From Pseudanabaena sp. ABRG5-3 (GTDB lineage: Bacteria > Cyanobacteriota > Cyanobacteriia > Pseudanabaenales > Pseudanabaenaceae), in contig NZ_AP017561.1 of assembly GCF_003967015.1 (NCBI RefSeq), positions 150,765 to 214,764 of the forward strand: a DNA stretch of 64,000 bases, read 5' to 3'. The notes under the pieces are model-generated. The model was not told the DNA's origin. It saw only the letters and a program-made list of their open reading frames with translations, and searched no databases. The position numbers and the translations under genes were made by a program. This document shows, piece by piece, positions 45,295 through 54,839 of this stretch. Each line of letters opens with the position of its first letter. Within the stretch, counting starts at the first letter, position 1.

Positions 45295-47729
45295 GACAGC
45301 TCTCCTCCCGATAAGCGATGAATTTCTTCTTGCAAAATATTTAGAGACTGGACTGGATTAGATGATTGGTCGAGAAGTTGCCAATTTTTGACAATATAGG
45401 TTTGTAGCTGTTTGAGATCGTCAATAGGAGTGTCGTGGCGATCGCGAAGTTTACGGAGAACTTTAGTAGCAAAAATATGATCGGTAGCTTCTCCTACTGT
45501 GCCACCTGCGGCAATGACTACAGGCACAAAACTATCAATTTGCCGCTTCAGTCGATTCCCCCAGCCTAATCTAAATCGTTTTAGTAAATCGCGAAGTTTA
45601 GACTCATTGATAAAGTCCCAAGATTCGTCAGCTTTATTAAGGTGATTCTTTTTAGCTATGTTAAAGGCATTAGTTAAAGCACTGTAAGAAACAGGATGAC
45701 GTGATTCTATTTTACCGATATCAAAAGGCTTTGCTTGCTGATGTAATTCCATCACGTGGGCACGATCATAGGTCTTATCGGCAAATTCCAAGGTTGTTTC
45801 ATCTTGGTTCGCAGTGCCAATAAACCAAACATTTGGAGGTAAAAGTAAGTCTTTGTCTTGAAATAATCTAGGGAAATGTTTCTCTAGATCTGATTGTAAT
45901 TTTAGGGGTGGAGTTTCACCTGATTCAATATCCTCAAGCTTCGAGAGAAAATCAGCAAAATATTGCTCTGGTCGAGAAAGGTTCATTTCATCTAATAAAA
46001 CGATATAAACTTGATCTTGGCATCGGGGAGTTTGAGCTTTATAGATTGCTCTTAGAAAATCATTTTCGACAAACCGCCCCTCAAAAGCATTAAAATAGCC
46101 AATCAAATCTTGGCGATCTCGCCATCCTGCCTGTACCTCTATTTTTGTGTAATTATCAACTCCCATTGCATGGGCAAAAGCACGAGGCAAACTAGTTTTA
46201 CCAGTGCCACTGATCCCTTGCAAGATATGCAAACGACTCATTGCTAAACCGCCAAGGAAAGCCCGAATATCCTGATTTGAGTAATAAAGTTCTTTTCCTT
46301 TTCCTTGAGACAAAGCGATGCGATCTCGCAAATCTTTAGCAAATGCACGCAGATCAGTAATTTCTTTGTAGAGTTGTGAAGTTTTTTGCAAAAGTGTATT
46401 CTGATCCATAGCAGCACAATGTTCAAATTGACTACGTTTCTGATCATCAGCAATAGAGAGTGCTAAGTCACCGCGAAGATCTTCGAGAGCTTTACGAAGA
46501 CGTGAATTACTTGCCTCCATTGCTTCTTTTTCATTACGCAATGTTTCAAGATTAGAGACTTCAACACGACTCAAAGACAAGGCACGTTCTTGTTCTTGGA
46601 CTCTAGTTTTAAGCTGCAACCGTTCGCTTTCCCAAGTTTCCTGTAAAGTTTCTAGCTGCTGCAACCGCTCCAAACTGGCTTGACTGGGTAATTCAGAAAT
46701 TTGTTGTCGCAAAGCTTGATTTTCTTCCCCAAGACTAGTTAATTCTGCCATTACTTGATCTGGTGTGCGATCTCCAAAGCGGCGATCAGCTTCAGTTCTT
46801 TGGAGTAATTTCTGCTCAAAGCTTTGTCTTAGAGAGTTTGACTGTTTAAGTCGCTCTTCTAAAATCTGGATTTTTACATTAAATTTTTCAGTAGAGGAAG
46901 ATGATAAACGCTGAACTTTTAAATCAATCGATTCTTGATCTTCTAGCAGTAGTTCACGTTCTAATTTCAGATTTTTCTGCTCTCGTCGTATCTCTTTACG
47001 TAAAATCAGCAATTCTTGTTGCTGAGCATCAAGTTCTACTTGTCTTGCTGCAAAATCATTTTCATACTGGTGCCTTTTAGCATCCAGTTCTTGAGCTAAT
47101 CTATCTTGTTGTTGAGCAATTTCAGAATCCAGACTGCGGCGGCGTTCAGCTATTTCTTGATAAAGGCGATCGCGCTCTTGACGCAAATTTTCTGTAGCTT
47201 CATCTAGGGCTTTGAGAGCAGCCTGATTTTGCGCCATAAATCCTGCTTCAGCATTCGTCTCCAGTTCTTTGAGTTGACGTTCTTTAGTAGATAGCTCCAA
47301 AACCTGATTATTGAAAGATTGGCGCTCTTGTTTAAGAGCATTCTGTTCTTGCTCAAAGCCCTGTTTAGCTTGCTGTAAGCTAGTTTTCTCCAACTTAATA
47401 GCTGCTTCTTTTTTCTCCAAATCAGCAACTTGAGATTCTAACTGTTTAGTTGTCTCATCCAAGCGTTGACGATCTGCTTCAATATTTTTAATTGCAGTCT
47501 CAAAAAGCTGAGCTTTTAACCAACAGTCTTGCGGGTTAAAGTCTTCAGGTGGTGATGTAGTCGTAACTTGCTCAAACTGTTGTTCCGTGACGGAATCAAA
47601 TGCTTTATTAGCAAGAGTTTCTAATTTTTCCTGATTGAGTTGACCTTCATTATTAGGTTTAGGCTCTGATTTAGCAGGTGTTTGACTTCTTTGTGTAGAA
47701 GCTGCGTTATTTCGTCTTTTTGATGCCAT
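45291..47729 (-). CDS. Coiled-coil McrB-type AAA+ ATPase
   Basis: An 812-residue protein. A low-complexity N-terminal ~65 residues is followed by a very long predicted coiled coil (~75-430) rich in Glu, Gln, Arg and Leu. Residues ~480-812 form an AAA+ domain of McrB type with Walker A GISGTGKTSL, Walker B VLLDEMNLSR and sensor region IGTANQDETT. McrB's GTP-recognising NxxD signature reads N-Q-D-E here, so nucleotide preference is uncertain. Long coiled coils fused to McrB-like motors are the mark of CoCoNuT-type systems, predicted to act on RNA. Its partner is the overlapping DUF2357 gene downstream. Confidence 0.85.
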   Translation of the reverse strand: MASKRRNNAASTQRSQTPAKSEPKPNNEGQLNQEKLETLANKAFDSVTEQQFEQVTTTSPPEDFNPQDCWLKAQLFETAIKNIEADRQRLDETTKQLESQVADLEKKEAAIKLEKTSLQQAKQGFEQEQNALKQERQSFNNQVLELSTKERQLKELETNAEAGFMAQNQAALKALDEATENLRQERDRLYQEIAERRRSLDSEIAQQQDRLAQELDAKRHQYENDFAARQVELDAQQQELLILRKEIRREQKNLKLERELLLEDQESIDLKVQRLSSSSTEKFNVKIQILEERLKQSNSLRQSFEQKLLQRTEADRRFGDRTPDQVMAELTSLGEENQALRQQISELPSQASLERLQQLETLQETWESERLQLKTRVQEQERALSLSRVEVSNLETLRNEKEAMEASNSRLRKALEDLRGDLALSIADDQKRSQFEHCAAMDQNTLLQKTSQLYKEITDLRAFAKDLRDRIALSQGKGKELYYSNQDIRAFLGGLAMSRLHILQGISGTGKTSLPRAFAHAMGVDNYTKIEVQAGWRDRQDLIGYFNAFEGRFVENDFLRAIYKAQTPRCQDQVYIVLLDEMNLSRPEQYFADFLSKLEDIESGETPPLKLQSDLEKHFPRLFQDKDLLLPPNVWFIGTANQDETTLEFADKTYDRAHVMELHQQAKPFDIGKIESRHPVSYSALTNAFNIAKKNHLNKADESWDFINESKLRDLLKRFRLGWGNRLKRQIDSFVPVVIAAGGTVGEATDHIFATKVLRKLRDRHDTPIDDLKQLQTYIVKNWQLLDQSSNPVQSLNILQEEIHRLSGGELS

Positions 47730-47737
47730 GAGAGTAT

Positions 47738-49270
47738 TTAATCAGGAGAGTAAGAAAGATGGAGGATATTGGAAACTAGATAATATACAGTCTCGATACA
47801 GCGATCGACTTCAGTGAGATTGGGAGAAGCACGAGTAGAAGCATGGCTACTAGAATCTCTTAGAGTTGCTAACTGATCTAATTTGCTCAAAATATCTGGG
47901 TGTTTTTTAGCAAGATTACGCAGGGGATGATCGGCAAAAATGCGTGTTGCTAAGAGTGCAGCAAGAATATGAGGACGTAAGGACTGACTACCATATTCGG
48001 CAGCATTGCGGACTTTTCCTTGTTTCACATCGGTCAAAGTGGCAGGTAATGGTACTGTAAATCCAAGTTGTTTAGCTAAATCATTAATAAATTTTCGGTT
48101 GCCATTTTTGTCATTATTTGATAATTGTCTCCATTCATTATTGGGTGAATACTTAGGAGAGATATATTTAAATATTTGCTCACCGACTTTCTGACATTGA
48201 ATTAAACAGGACTCAATTAGAGGATCTTGTTGCTTAGCTGCATCTAAGGCTTTAATCTGAGCGCGATCACTCTCCATCCTGACGAGAGAAGCATAAATAT
48301 CGTCATAGCGTCTGATTGCCATAGTGAGCTTAAATTCTACTCGCTGTTCTGCATCAGAACGATACATCTCCATTAACTTTGACAAAGTACCTTGATCGTC
48401 TCGTGATTCACTCATACCGAGAATACGTTTTTGCAATTCTCGAAAATTATCTTTCTCAAATTGCTTATTAATCGCTTTACGCAACCAAGGGCTATCACCT
48501 AAGCCAAAGGGATCACAAACTAACCAGTCAGGATCGTCATTAGGGAGATAGAGAAAAGTTGCTAACCAGATTGCCGTAGGTTCTTCTTCAATAAATGAGA
48601 TGCGCTTGAGAGAGAGGATTTGAGAATCATGCAAAGACTCTTCAGGCATATCGTCATCATCAAGGTCTGAAATATTGCTCCCTAATTTGCCTAGCGCTTT
48701 ACTATGACTGCGAACTGCCTTAAGAATATCTTTGGAATTAGGAGTTTGGGGAATAAGATCGCGGACTTTGGGCATAACTAGGGGCTGGTAATTTGGTTGC
48801 CCGACATCACCTAAATTTAATTCAGGAAATCCTGAAGAGTTCAGTCGCGAATCCGCCCGTTCTTCTGTATCGATAAAACGAGGCATAAGCTCGTTTGTCC
48901 AAACATCTTGAAAGATATACCCTGCAACAGGTTCTTCTGTGGTAAAAATTTCATCCCGTAACAGTTGCTTACCATGTTCAGTGGGAATGCCATAGTTATT
49001 GATTAAGTTACGATCGCTTAACTCTGAAAGGATTAGAGTCGCCAAATCTTGGTGAATTTCTAGATGTTTACCGATCTGCTCGGCTGACTGTACCCCAGCA
49101 TTAGCTAGTCCCAGAACTGCTTTTTCGAGGATATTTAGCTTGTTATAACTTGTACGCGGCGCTACTACACGGTACATCCAAGCAGGATAAAGAAAAAAGC
49201 GGCGATCGCGCCATTTTTCCCTAGATTTTGGATCGTAATAGAGTATCGGGGTATTTGGGGTAAATGTCAT
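47738..49270 (-). CDS. Unknown operon protein with C-terminal HEPN-type RX4H motif
   Basis: A 510-residue protein with no family recognised for the whole. Residues ~45-115 look like a winged helix (KLNILEKAVLGL, then EQIGKHLEI, LATLILSELSDRNLI). The middle is acidic and helical. The C-terminal ~80 residues are a helix bundle with R471-DSSS-H476, an RX4H motif in the loop before a final helix, as in HEPN ribonucleases. The hydrophobic helix spacing around it fits, but a single short motif is not proof. It lies between the UPF1-like helicase (3-bp gap) and the AAA+ gene (8-bp gap). If it is a HEPN protein it could be the nuclease of a module that otherwise shows none. Confidence 0.6.
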   Translation of the reverse strand: MTFTPNTPILYYDPKSREKWRDRRFFLYPAWMYRVVAPRTSYNKLNILEKAVLGLANAGVQSAEQIGKHLEIHQDLATLILSELSDRNLINNYGIPTEHGKQLLRDEIFTTEEPVAGYIFQDVWTNELMPRFIDTEERADSRLNSSGFPELNLGDVGQPNYQPLVMPKVRDLIPQTPNSKDILKAVRSHSKALGKLGSNISDLDDDDMPEESLHDSQILSLKRISFIEEEPTAIWLATFLYLPNDDPDWLVCDPFGLGDSPWLRKAINKQFEKDNFRELQKRILGMSESRDDQGTLSKLMEMYRSDAEQRVEFKLTMAIRRYDDIYASLVRMESDRAQIKALDAAKQQDPLIESCLIQCQKVGEQIFKYISPKYSPNNEWRQLSNNDKNGNRKFINDLAKQLGFTVPLPATLTDVKQGKVRNAAEYGSQSLRPHILAALLATRIFADHPLRNLAKKHPDILSKLDQLATLRDSSSHASTRASPNLTEVDRCIETVYYLVSNILHLSYSPD

Positions 49271-49273
49271 AAT

Positions 49274-52200
49274 CTAAAGCCTCATAATCACGCCATGTTC
49301 ACTCTGGCAGAGTTGATAAAAATCAATAAATTCACGCATGGCAAGTCTTTCAATCTCAGGTTTCTGAGCCTCACTCTTCACCATTCCTAAATCTCCAACA
49401 ACAACCAAGAGCCTTTGTTGACGGCTCATAGCAACACAGAGACGGTTTTCAAGGAGCAGAAAACCATATTTTTGTTGATATTGCTTAGGTTCTTTAGCAA
49501 CAATGTCATTACTACGGGTCATAGACAGAAACACCACGTCAAACTCTTTACCCTGAAAAGAGTCCACTGTCCCAATGCGTAAACGTTCGATCAGCTTTCC
49601 TGAGTCTGCCCTTCCCTCTTCCCACTGGCGCGAGACTTGATAATTTCCTTCGTCATTACGTTCAGCAACTCCTTCTTTACAGAGCGCTTCCCAAATTTCT
49701 GTCACTTGGGCGCGATAAAAAGTAATCACCCCGAATGTCAGATTTTGCGAGGATTCCATCGCCAAACGTAACTCATGGGCGAGATGCTCTGCCTCAATGG
49801 GACGGGACTTACTTTGCCCCGCTTTTTCACTACCCCGTTGCAAAGGCACATCAAGCCAAGCGACAACCTTACCCTCATATTTTGGAATATTATGCACAAA
49901 ATCGGAGTCAGGTCTGCCAGTATTAATCTTCGATTCACCATGATATTCATAAAAAGTACGGCTCACAAAATCGCCCAGAATTCGATGCATTCGGTATTGT
50001 GTATCAAGGGTAATCGTGCGCTTAATGCCATCTTCGGCTTCTCTGGCTCTAAGTTGTTGAAACAGTCTCTCAAATAAACTTAGCTTCAGGACATCACGAG
50101 TTTGCTCATTAGATGCTGCTAACTTACGTTCCACTTCTTCTTCCAGCATATGCGGCAACTGACGGTGATCGCCCACCAAAATAATCCGCTTTTCTGCCTT
50201 TGCCATCGGAATAAACAAGTCTAATGGGTTGGCGCGAGCAGCTTCATCAATAATTACAGTTTCAAAAATGCTATCAGGACTGCCTGTAATCATTGCCATA
50301 TCCTTACCTGCAACCTGCTGACAAGTTGATGCGAGTACCGCCGTATACTGTCGCACCATCTTATTAACCCCACTGGGATCATTTTTGAGATCATAGAGAT
50401 ATTCTTCAAGGACATCACGCACACCGATATCCTTTTGACGGACATACTGATAAAAGGCTTCCCGAACTTGTCGCAAGAGGCTCTCTATTTCTGGATTAGT
50501 AATACTGACGATCGCCTGTGGTGCATTGGTAGGGGTTAGGCAATCAAGCAAACGTTCCTGTAAAGCTGCCAAATCTGACAGAAAAGATGGGGAATCTTCT
50601 CCATGATCTTCTGGTTCCCAATCAGCAGCCGTTTCAAGTAATTGGCGATCGCTAGGTTTTAAATTTAATTTATTTTGTAAGTTATCTGGCAACTTATATA
50701 GACGGTCTAAAACTTTTCCTGCTTGCAGAGCACCATCATCAGCGAAACTGATCGGATCGACACTTAGAGAGCGCACCGCTTTAATTACTAACTCCAATTC
50801 AGGGTGATCGCTGTCCATACCATTAATTACACTGCTTTCTGGTCGAACGTAAATTTGCTTCTGCTCTAACAGTAAATCGCTGAGTTCGCTAGAAATTTTT
50901 CCTAATGTGAGTTGGTAAATTTCAGCCAGCATTTTTGATGTTTGCAAGCGATCGCTGGGAGTCAGTAAATAACTAAAGATTAAATTTTGTACTCGCTTTA
51001 GCTCTGAATATTCGGCAGTTTCAGGCATTTGAGCTAGTTTAATCTCAAGTGTTTCGATCAATTCGCGCCGCCAGCGATCGGTATCATTGACAGCATCAAC
51101 TTGATTCTGTTTACCGCCAATCCGCGCCACAGGCAAACCATAGACAAAAGTGCGACTTGCAGCATTATCCACCGCATCGTGTTGATAGCTGGTCAGCAAG
51201 ATTTTCTTAGCAACCGATTCCTGATTTTGCTCCGCGATCTCGGCTAGTCTAGTTTGCAAAGCGGCGATCGTGCCTGTTTTGCCTGTTCCAGGGGGACCTT
51301 GAATCAAGGCAATATCAGGAGTATTGATCGCAATGTCAAGGGCTTCTTTTTGTCGAGCCGTAGGTTTACCGCCAAATCTATCAATGGTAGCGGGAGAAGT
51401 TGGTTTGAATTTTTGCGATCGCCTGATTTGCACAGCACGGTTTTCCAGAATCTTGCCTAACTGTGGCATCGGACACTTAGCTTGTTGAATCCGTTCAGCA
51501 GCTTCTAATCTCCTTGTAAGACGGATACGATCGCCTTGGGTGGAAATAAACAAAAAGCCAGATTTGGGAGGTTCAATCCCTTCTTCAGGATTATTAGGAC
51601 GTAAATCTATGGATAAATTATTGAGCCTAGAAAGATCGATGCGTTCAACTTGACCAAAGAAACTTTTATTTTGAGAATTTTGTCCAGACTTTTTCCCAGA
51701 AGATTTACGTTGAGTGGCAAACCCAGACAAATCAGGTTCGATCTCACTAGCTTCTAGCGCAAAATCACTAATTTCTCGGATCGCAATTAACTGATCTTGC
51801 CCATCCGAGCGTACTAAAAAGCGATAAACTCCATTGGCTAGCTGCTTACAACTTTCATAACGTATCCAGCCAAATTCTTGAGCCTTAGCAAGAATATTTG
51901 CACTTTCAATTTTGTTATATTCTTTCCATAGACGTAGATAACTATCAGCACTCTTAACCAATAAGTCTAAATCGGTACGCACAGTATCACGCATTGCCCC
52001 TGCGATCGTGAAGTCGCAGAAGTCAATATCACCAAGCATCAAAATAAATGGGCGAGTTTCTAAATTATTACGTTGTTTTCTAGCTTTAGTAATCCTCTCG
52101 ATCCTCAGTTTACCCTCGGGAGTTTGCTTGACATCTACTGTAATTTCCTTACCTCTGATTTGAAAAGAAGTTTCGGAAACATCTGTAACCTCCTGTCCCG

Positions 52201-52705
52201 CTTGCACAAGCATACGCTGGCAAGGTTTAGCAGTTGAATTAGGGTTTACAAAGGGTTGAATTAATAAATTGCTCTTTAACCACTCAATAATTTCTTCTAC
52301 AGGTTTACTTGAATGTAAGTGTTTGGCACGAATATCTTCAACTATTTTTTCGTCAACACCAATCTCAAACTCACCAATACGCCACTCCTGCACAAATTCA
52401 TGAACTTGAATCGTTAACTTGTCAGGATTGTTTTGCTTAGGATTTGTGGCTAATACCCAACTAAGAACAGAAAGGTTACGCTCAAGTAGCTTTTCTAATT
52501 CTGTTTGAGATCTTTGATCAGTCCCACAAACCGTCCAGATATTAGTTCCATGTTGCAGCAACAGAGCATTATCCGCTGTTGAACGTGACAGCCTAATTTC
52601 ATCTTTAATGCTAATAACAGCATCGCCACCTGCAAAGGGAGATCCATCAGTTCGCTCTAAATCTAGAGTAGAAATCTTGCCACCTTGTAAATCACTGACT
52701 CTCAT
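49274..52705 (-). CDS. UPF1-like SF1B helicase
   Basis: A 1143-residue protein. The first ~420 residues have no family I recognise. Walker A IQGPPGTGKTGT lies near residue 470. After a long insertion come IIDEAARANPLDLF and LVGDHRQLPHM (motifs II and III), then DTQYRMH, GVITFYRAQV, TVDSFQGKEFDVV and NRLCVAMSRQQ. These are AAA_11/AAA_12 motifs of UPF1/Dna2-type helicases. UPF1-like helicases accompany coiled-coil McrB systems and the vWA-phosphatase-kinase triad. Its start overlaps the kinase stop (ATGA) with a GGGAGG ribosome site, so expression is coupled. The substrate could be RNA or DNA. Confidence 0.87.
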   Translation of the reverse strand: MRVSDLQGGKISTLDLERTDGSPFAGGDAVISIKDEIRLSRSTADNALLLQHGTNIWTVCGTDQRSQTELEKLLERNLSVLSWVLATNPKQNNPDKLTIQVHEFVQEWRIGEFEIGVDEKIVEDIRAKHLHSSKPVEEIIEWLKSNLLIQPFVNPNSTAKPCQRMLVQAGQEVTDVSETSFQIRGKEITVDVKQTPEGKLRIERITKARKQRNNLETRPFILMLGDIDFCDFTIAGAMRDTVRTDLDLLVKSADSYLRLWKEYNKIESANILAKAQEFGWIRYESCKQLANGVYRFLVRSDGQDQLIAIREISDFALEASEIEPDLSGFATQRKSSGKKSGQNSQNKSFFGQVERIDLSRLNNLSIDLRPNNPEEGIEPPKSGFLFISTQGDRIRLTRRLEAAERIQQAKCPMPQLGKILENRAVQIRRSQKFKPTSPATIDRFGGKPTARQKEALDIAINTPDIALIQGPPGTGKTGTIAALQTRLAEIAEQNQESVAKKILLTSYQHDAVDNAASRTFVYGLPVARIGGKQNQVDAVNDTDRWRRELIETLEIKLAQMPETAEYSELKRVQNLIFSYLLTPSDRLQTSKMLAEIYQLTLGKISSELSDLLLEQKQIYVRPESSVINGMDSDHPELELVIKAVRSLSVDPISFADDGALQAGKVLDRLYKLPDNLQNKLNLKPSDRQLLETAADWEPEDHGEDSPSFLSDLAALQERLLDCLTPTNAPQAIVSITNPEIESLLRQVREAFYQYVRQKDIGVRDVLEEYLYDLKNDPSGVNKMVRQYTAVLASTCQQVAGKDMAMITGSPDSIFETVIIDEAARANPLDLFIPMAKAEKRIILVGDHRQLPHMLEEEVERKLAASNEQTRDVLKLSLFERLFQQLRAREAEDGIKRTITLDTQYRMHRILGDFVSRTFYEYHGESKINTGRPDSDFVHNIPKYEGKVVAWLDVPLQRGSEKAGQSKSRPIEAEHLAHELRLAMESSQNLTFGVITFYRAQVTEIWEALCKEGVAERNDEGNYQVSRQWEEGRADSGKLIERLRIGTVDSFQGKEFDVVFLSMTRSNDIVAKEPKQYQQKYGFLLLENRLCVAMSRQQRLLVVVGDLGMVKSEAQKPEIERLAMREFIDFYQLCQSEHGVIMRL

Positions 52706-54114
52706 GACACACCTCCCTTAACTAGATTAAATTTGGCAACTCGATGAGGACGATCTAATGCACCAAAATGTAAAAACCAAGAGCCGAAACGTTGCGGATC
52801 AATCGGAAATCGTTTAGGGCGCTCGCCAAATTCCACCTCTAGTTTTTCTCTGCCATCAGAGGTTAACCAGTAGCTTTGACCATCAAGACTTTGCACAGTT
52901 ATAAGAATGCCTGTGGCTTCTTGTTTTGCCTCTAAACTAATACAAGCCTGATCTTGCTGATATTCGACCCAACCCCTAGTAATACGGCGTGTTAACTCCC
53001 TTGGTTGATTAACTTGTAAGGCGATCGCCTGTAATATCGGCGACATTGCCCCATATTGAGGCTCCCACTGAGAAATAGCTAATTGGACAAATGAAGATCT
53101 AGGCGCATCACACCAAGGACATAGTTTGTTTGTCGCATAAAACGGACTCTCGCAATCCTGACAATGGAGGATATAATCGGCTGCTGAATGTAATGTTTCC
53201 ACCCATTGATTAACACTCGGTCTCACCGATGGATTTGTCAAACCTTCCCCAAAGGTTTTAGCACAAAGTCTTTGCAGTCTGGGCGATAAAACCATATCAC
53301 GAGGAAATCCAAAACTTGAACGATTGCGATCATCGTTAGGAGCATCAACCCAAGGCAACTTACCTTGCACAGCCTGATTGATTATTTCAGGCTCACCATT
53401 TTCCACCAAATCACCCATGAGAGGATGAACAAAGCTCAATGTTTTAAAGGCAATTACTGCAAAAGCATGAGCATCAGTTAATGTATTTGCCCCTGATATA
53501 CCCAACTCGATCTCTGGTGCTGCGTAGGGTGTAGTCCGCAGTCTACTCGCGATCGCGGAGTCTTCAGAGCGCAAATTATCAGAATCAATTAACCAGACTT
53601 CTTCCGAATTATTACTTGATGAAATAAAGATATTGTTAGGGGATGGATCGCCGTACACCAAACCCTTAGCGTGTAATTTAGAGAAAATCTCAGCACATTT
53701 TGCCAGCAATTTTAATCGACGACCTAGACCGCCTCCTTGGAGATACCACTCCACTAGATTGTCAATTTCTCTAAACTGAAGAGGGGTGGGAATTAAGTTG
53801 CTAAGAGGTTCCATACCCGTTAGTAATTCCATCACATAACCTAATCTTGGTTCTTTTAATAAAGCGATCGGACGAGCAATATTTAATCCCTTTAAATCTA
53901 ATTGTGTTAAACGTTGTACTGACCTGATTTGACGGCGCAATCCTTCTCTCTGTGACTGATTAGCCTGTTGTAAAACTTTGATGGCATAGCGACCATTCTT
54001 AACAGAGTAAACTTTTCCCTGTCCACCCTCGCCTAACTTGAGATCGAGTTCATAGACTGTGCCATGTTCATCAGTAACGCATTTTCTGTTGTTGCTTATG
54101 TTGATATTATTCAT
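52702..54114 (-). CDS. Serine/threonine protein kinase with zinc ribbon (TerY-P triad)
   Basis: A 470-residue protein from ATG 54114. This start has a GGAGG five bases upstream and overlaps the PP2C stop as ATGA, so it is preferred to an ATG four codons earlier. The glycine loop is LGEGGQGKVYSV and the VAIK lysine is in YAIKVL. The HRD motif reads YGDPSPNN (catalytic Asp and Asn kept), and DFG is replaced by DSD in WLIDSDNL. A Cys-x2-Cys pair set (CQDCESPF, CPWCDAPR) follows near 330-350, then a ~110-residue beta-rich tail. Kinase, PP2C and vWA genes together form the TerY-P triad, thought to gate its associated effectors by phosphorylation. Confidence 0.88.
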   Translation of the reverse strand: MNNINISNNRKCVTDEHGTVYELDLKLGEGGQGKVYSVKNGRYAIKVLQQANQSQREGLRRQIRSVQRLTQLDLKGLNIARPIALLKEPRLGYVMELLTGMEPLSNLIPTPLQFREIDNLVEWYLQGGGLGRRLKLLAKCAEIFSKLHAKGLVYGDPSPNNIFISSSNNSEEVWLIDSDNLRSEDSAIASRLRTTPYAAPEIELGISGANTLTDAHAFAVIAFKTLSFVHPLMGDLVENGEPEIINQAVQGKLPWVDAPNDDRNRSSFGFPRDMVLSPRLQRLCAKTFGEGLTNPSVRPSVNQWVETLHSAADYILHCQDCESPFYATNKLCPWCDAPRSSFVQLAISQWEPQYGAMSPILQAIALQVNQPRELTRRITRGWVEYQQDQACISLEAKQEATGILITVQSLDGQSYWLTSDGREKLEVEFGERPKRFPIDPQRFGSWFLHFGALDRPHRVAKFNLVKGGVS

Positions 54115-54839
54115 GACTGCCTCCAAAGCATAGCAAGGGTTTTATCATCTAAATGATTTGGGACAGGAAATTCGCGTAGTTCTCGACACAAAGCTTGCCA
54201 GCGTTGATAGGGCGGCATTGACGCAAAATCTGTTAAGAGCATGGCAATAAAATCACTTAGGCGATCGCTTTGTAAATCCTCAGAAATACCATCCGTAGCC
54301 AATAAAATTGCATCACCAATTTCTAACATAGGTAAAGTTAGTATTTGCCAATCTTGAGTAGACCGTGAGATCCCTAAACCTATTGTTTGATTACTAAATC
54401 CTGTCCTCTCAAAATTAAGCCGATGTAAAGTACCATCAGCTTTACGCATTGCTACTAAACCATCCCCAAGCTGAGCCATCACCAACTTTCCCTCAGATGA
54501 AATAACGGCAAACAAGCAGGTAGTCGCACTATCATTTTCACTGGCTGGTAAAACATATAAGTTCCAAAGAATATGAATTAAGCGCAATAAGAGCGTTGGT
54601 GAAGCATCGACACTATTTCCCCAATAGCGCAACGCATCTTTAACCGCACGGCAAGCCATCTTTGCCCCTTGGCGAGCATTTGGCTTTGATCCTAATCCGT
54701 CACTGATGGCGATAAATGTGCCAAATTTACTCTGACCTCCCATCCATGCATCTTCATTAGGGCGGCGATCGCGCTTGTGCTGTGAGCCAGTGACCGAAGC
54801 ACCGAAAGAAATTAATTTGTTTCTGGATATTTCCGTCAT
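54111..54839 (-). CDS. PP2C-type serine/threonine phosphatase
   Basis: A 242-residue phosphatase, close to a minimal PP2C domain. Metal-binding motifs are RRPNEDAW, IAISDGLGSK, AQLGDGLVAM and LLATDGISEDL. It would reverse the neighbouring kinase. Its start overlaps the vWA stop (TAATG) and its stop overlaps the kinase start (ATGA), so the three genes are translated in order. The C-terminus is short, with no extra domain. Confidence 0.92.
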   Translation of the reverse strand: MTEISRNKLISFGASVTGSQHKRDRRPNEDAWMGGQSKFGTFIAISDGLGSKPNARQGAKMACRAVKDALRYWGNSVDASPTLLLRLIHILWNLYVLPASENDSATTCLFAVISSEGKLVMAQLGDGLVAMRKADGTLHRLNFERTGFSNQTIGLGISRSTQDWQILTLPMLEIGDAILLATDGISEDLQSDRLSDFIAMLLTDFASMPPYQRWQALCRELREFPVPNHLDDKTLAMLWRQS

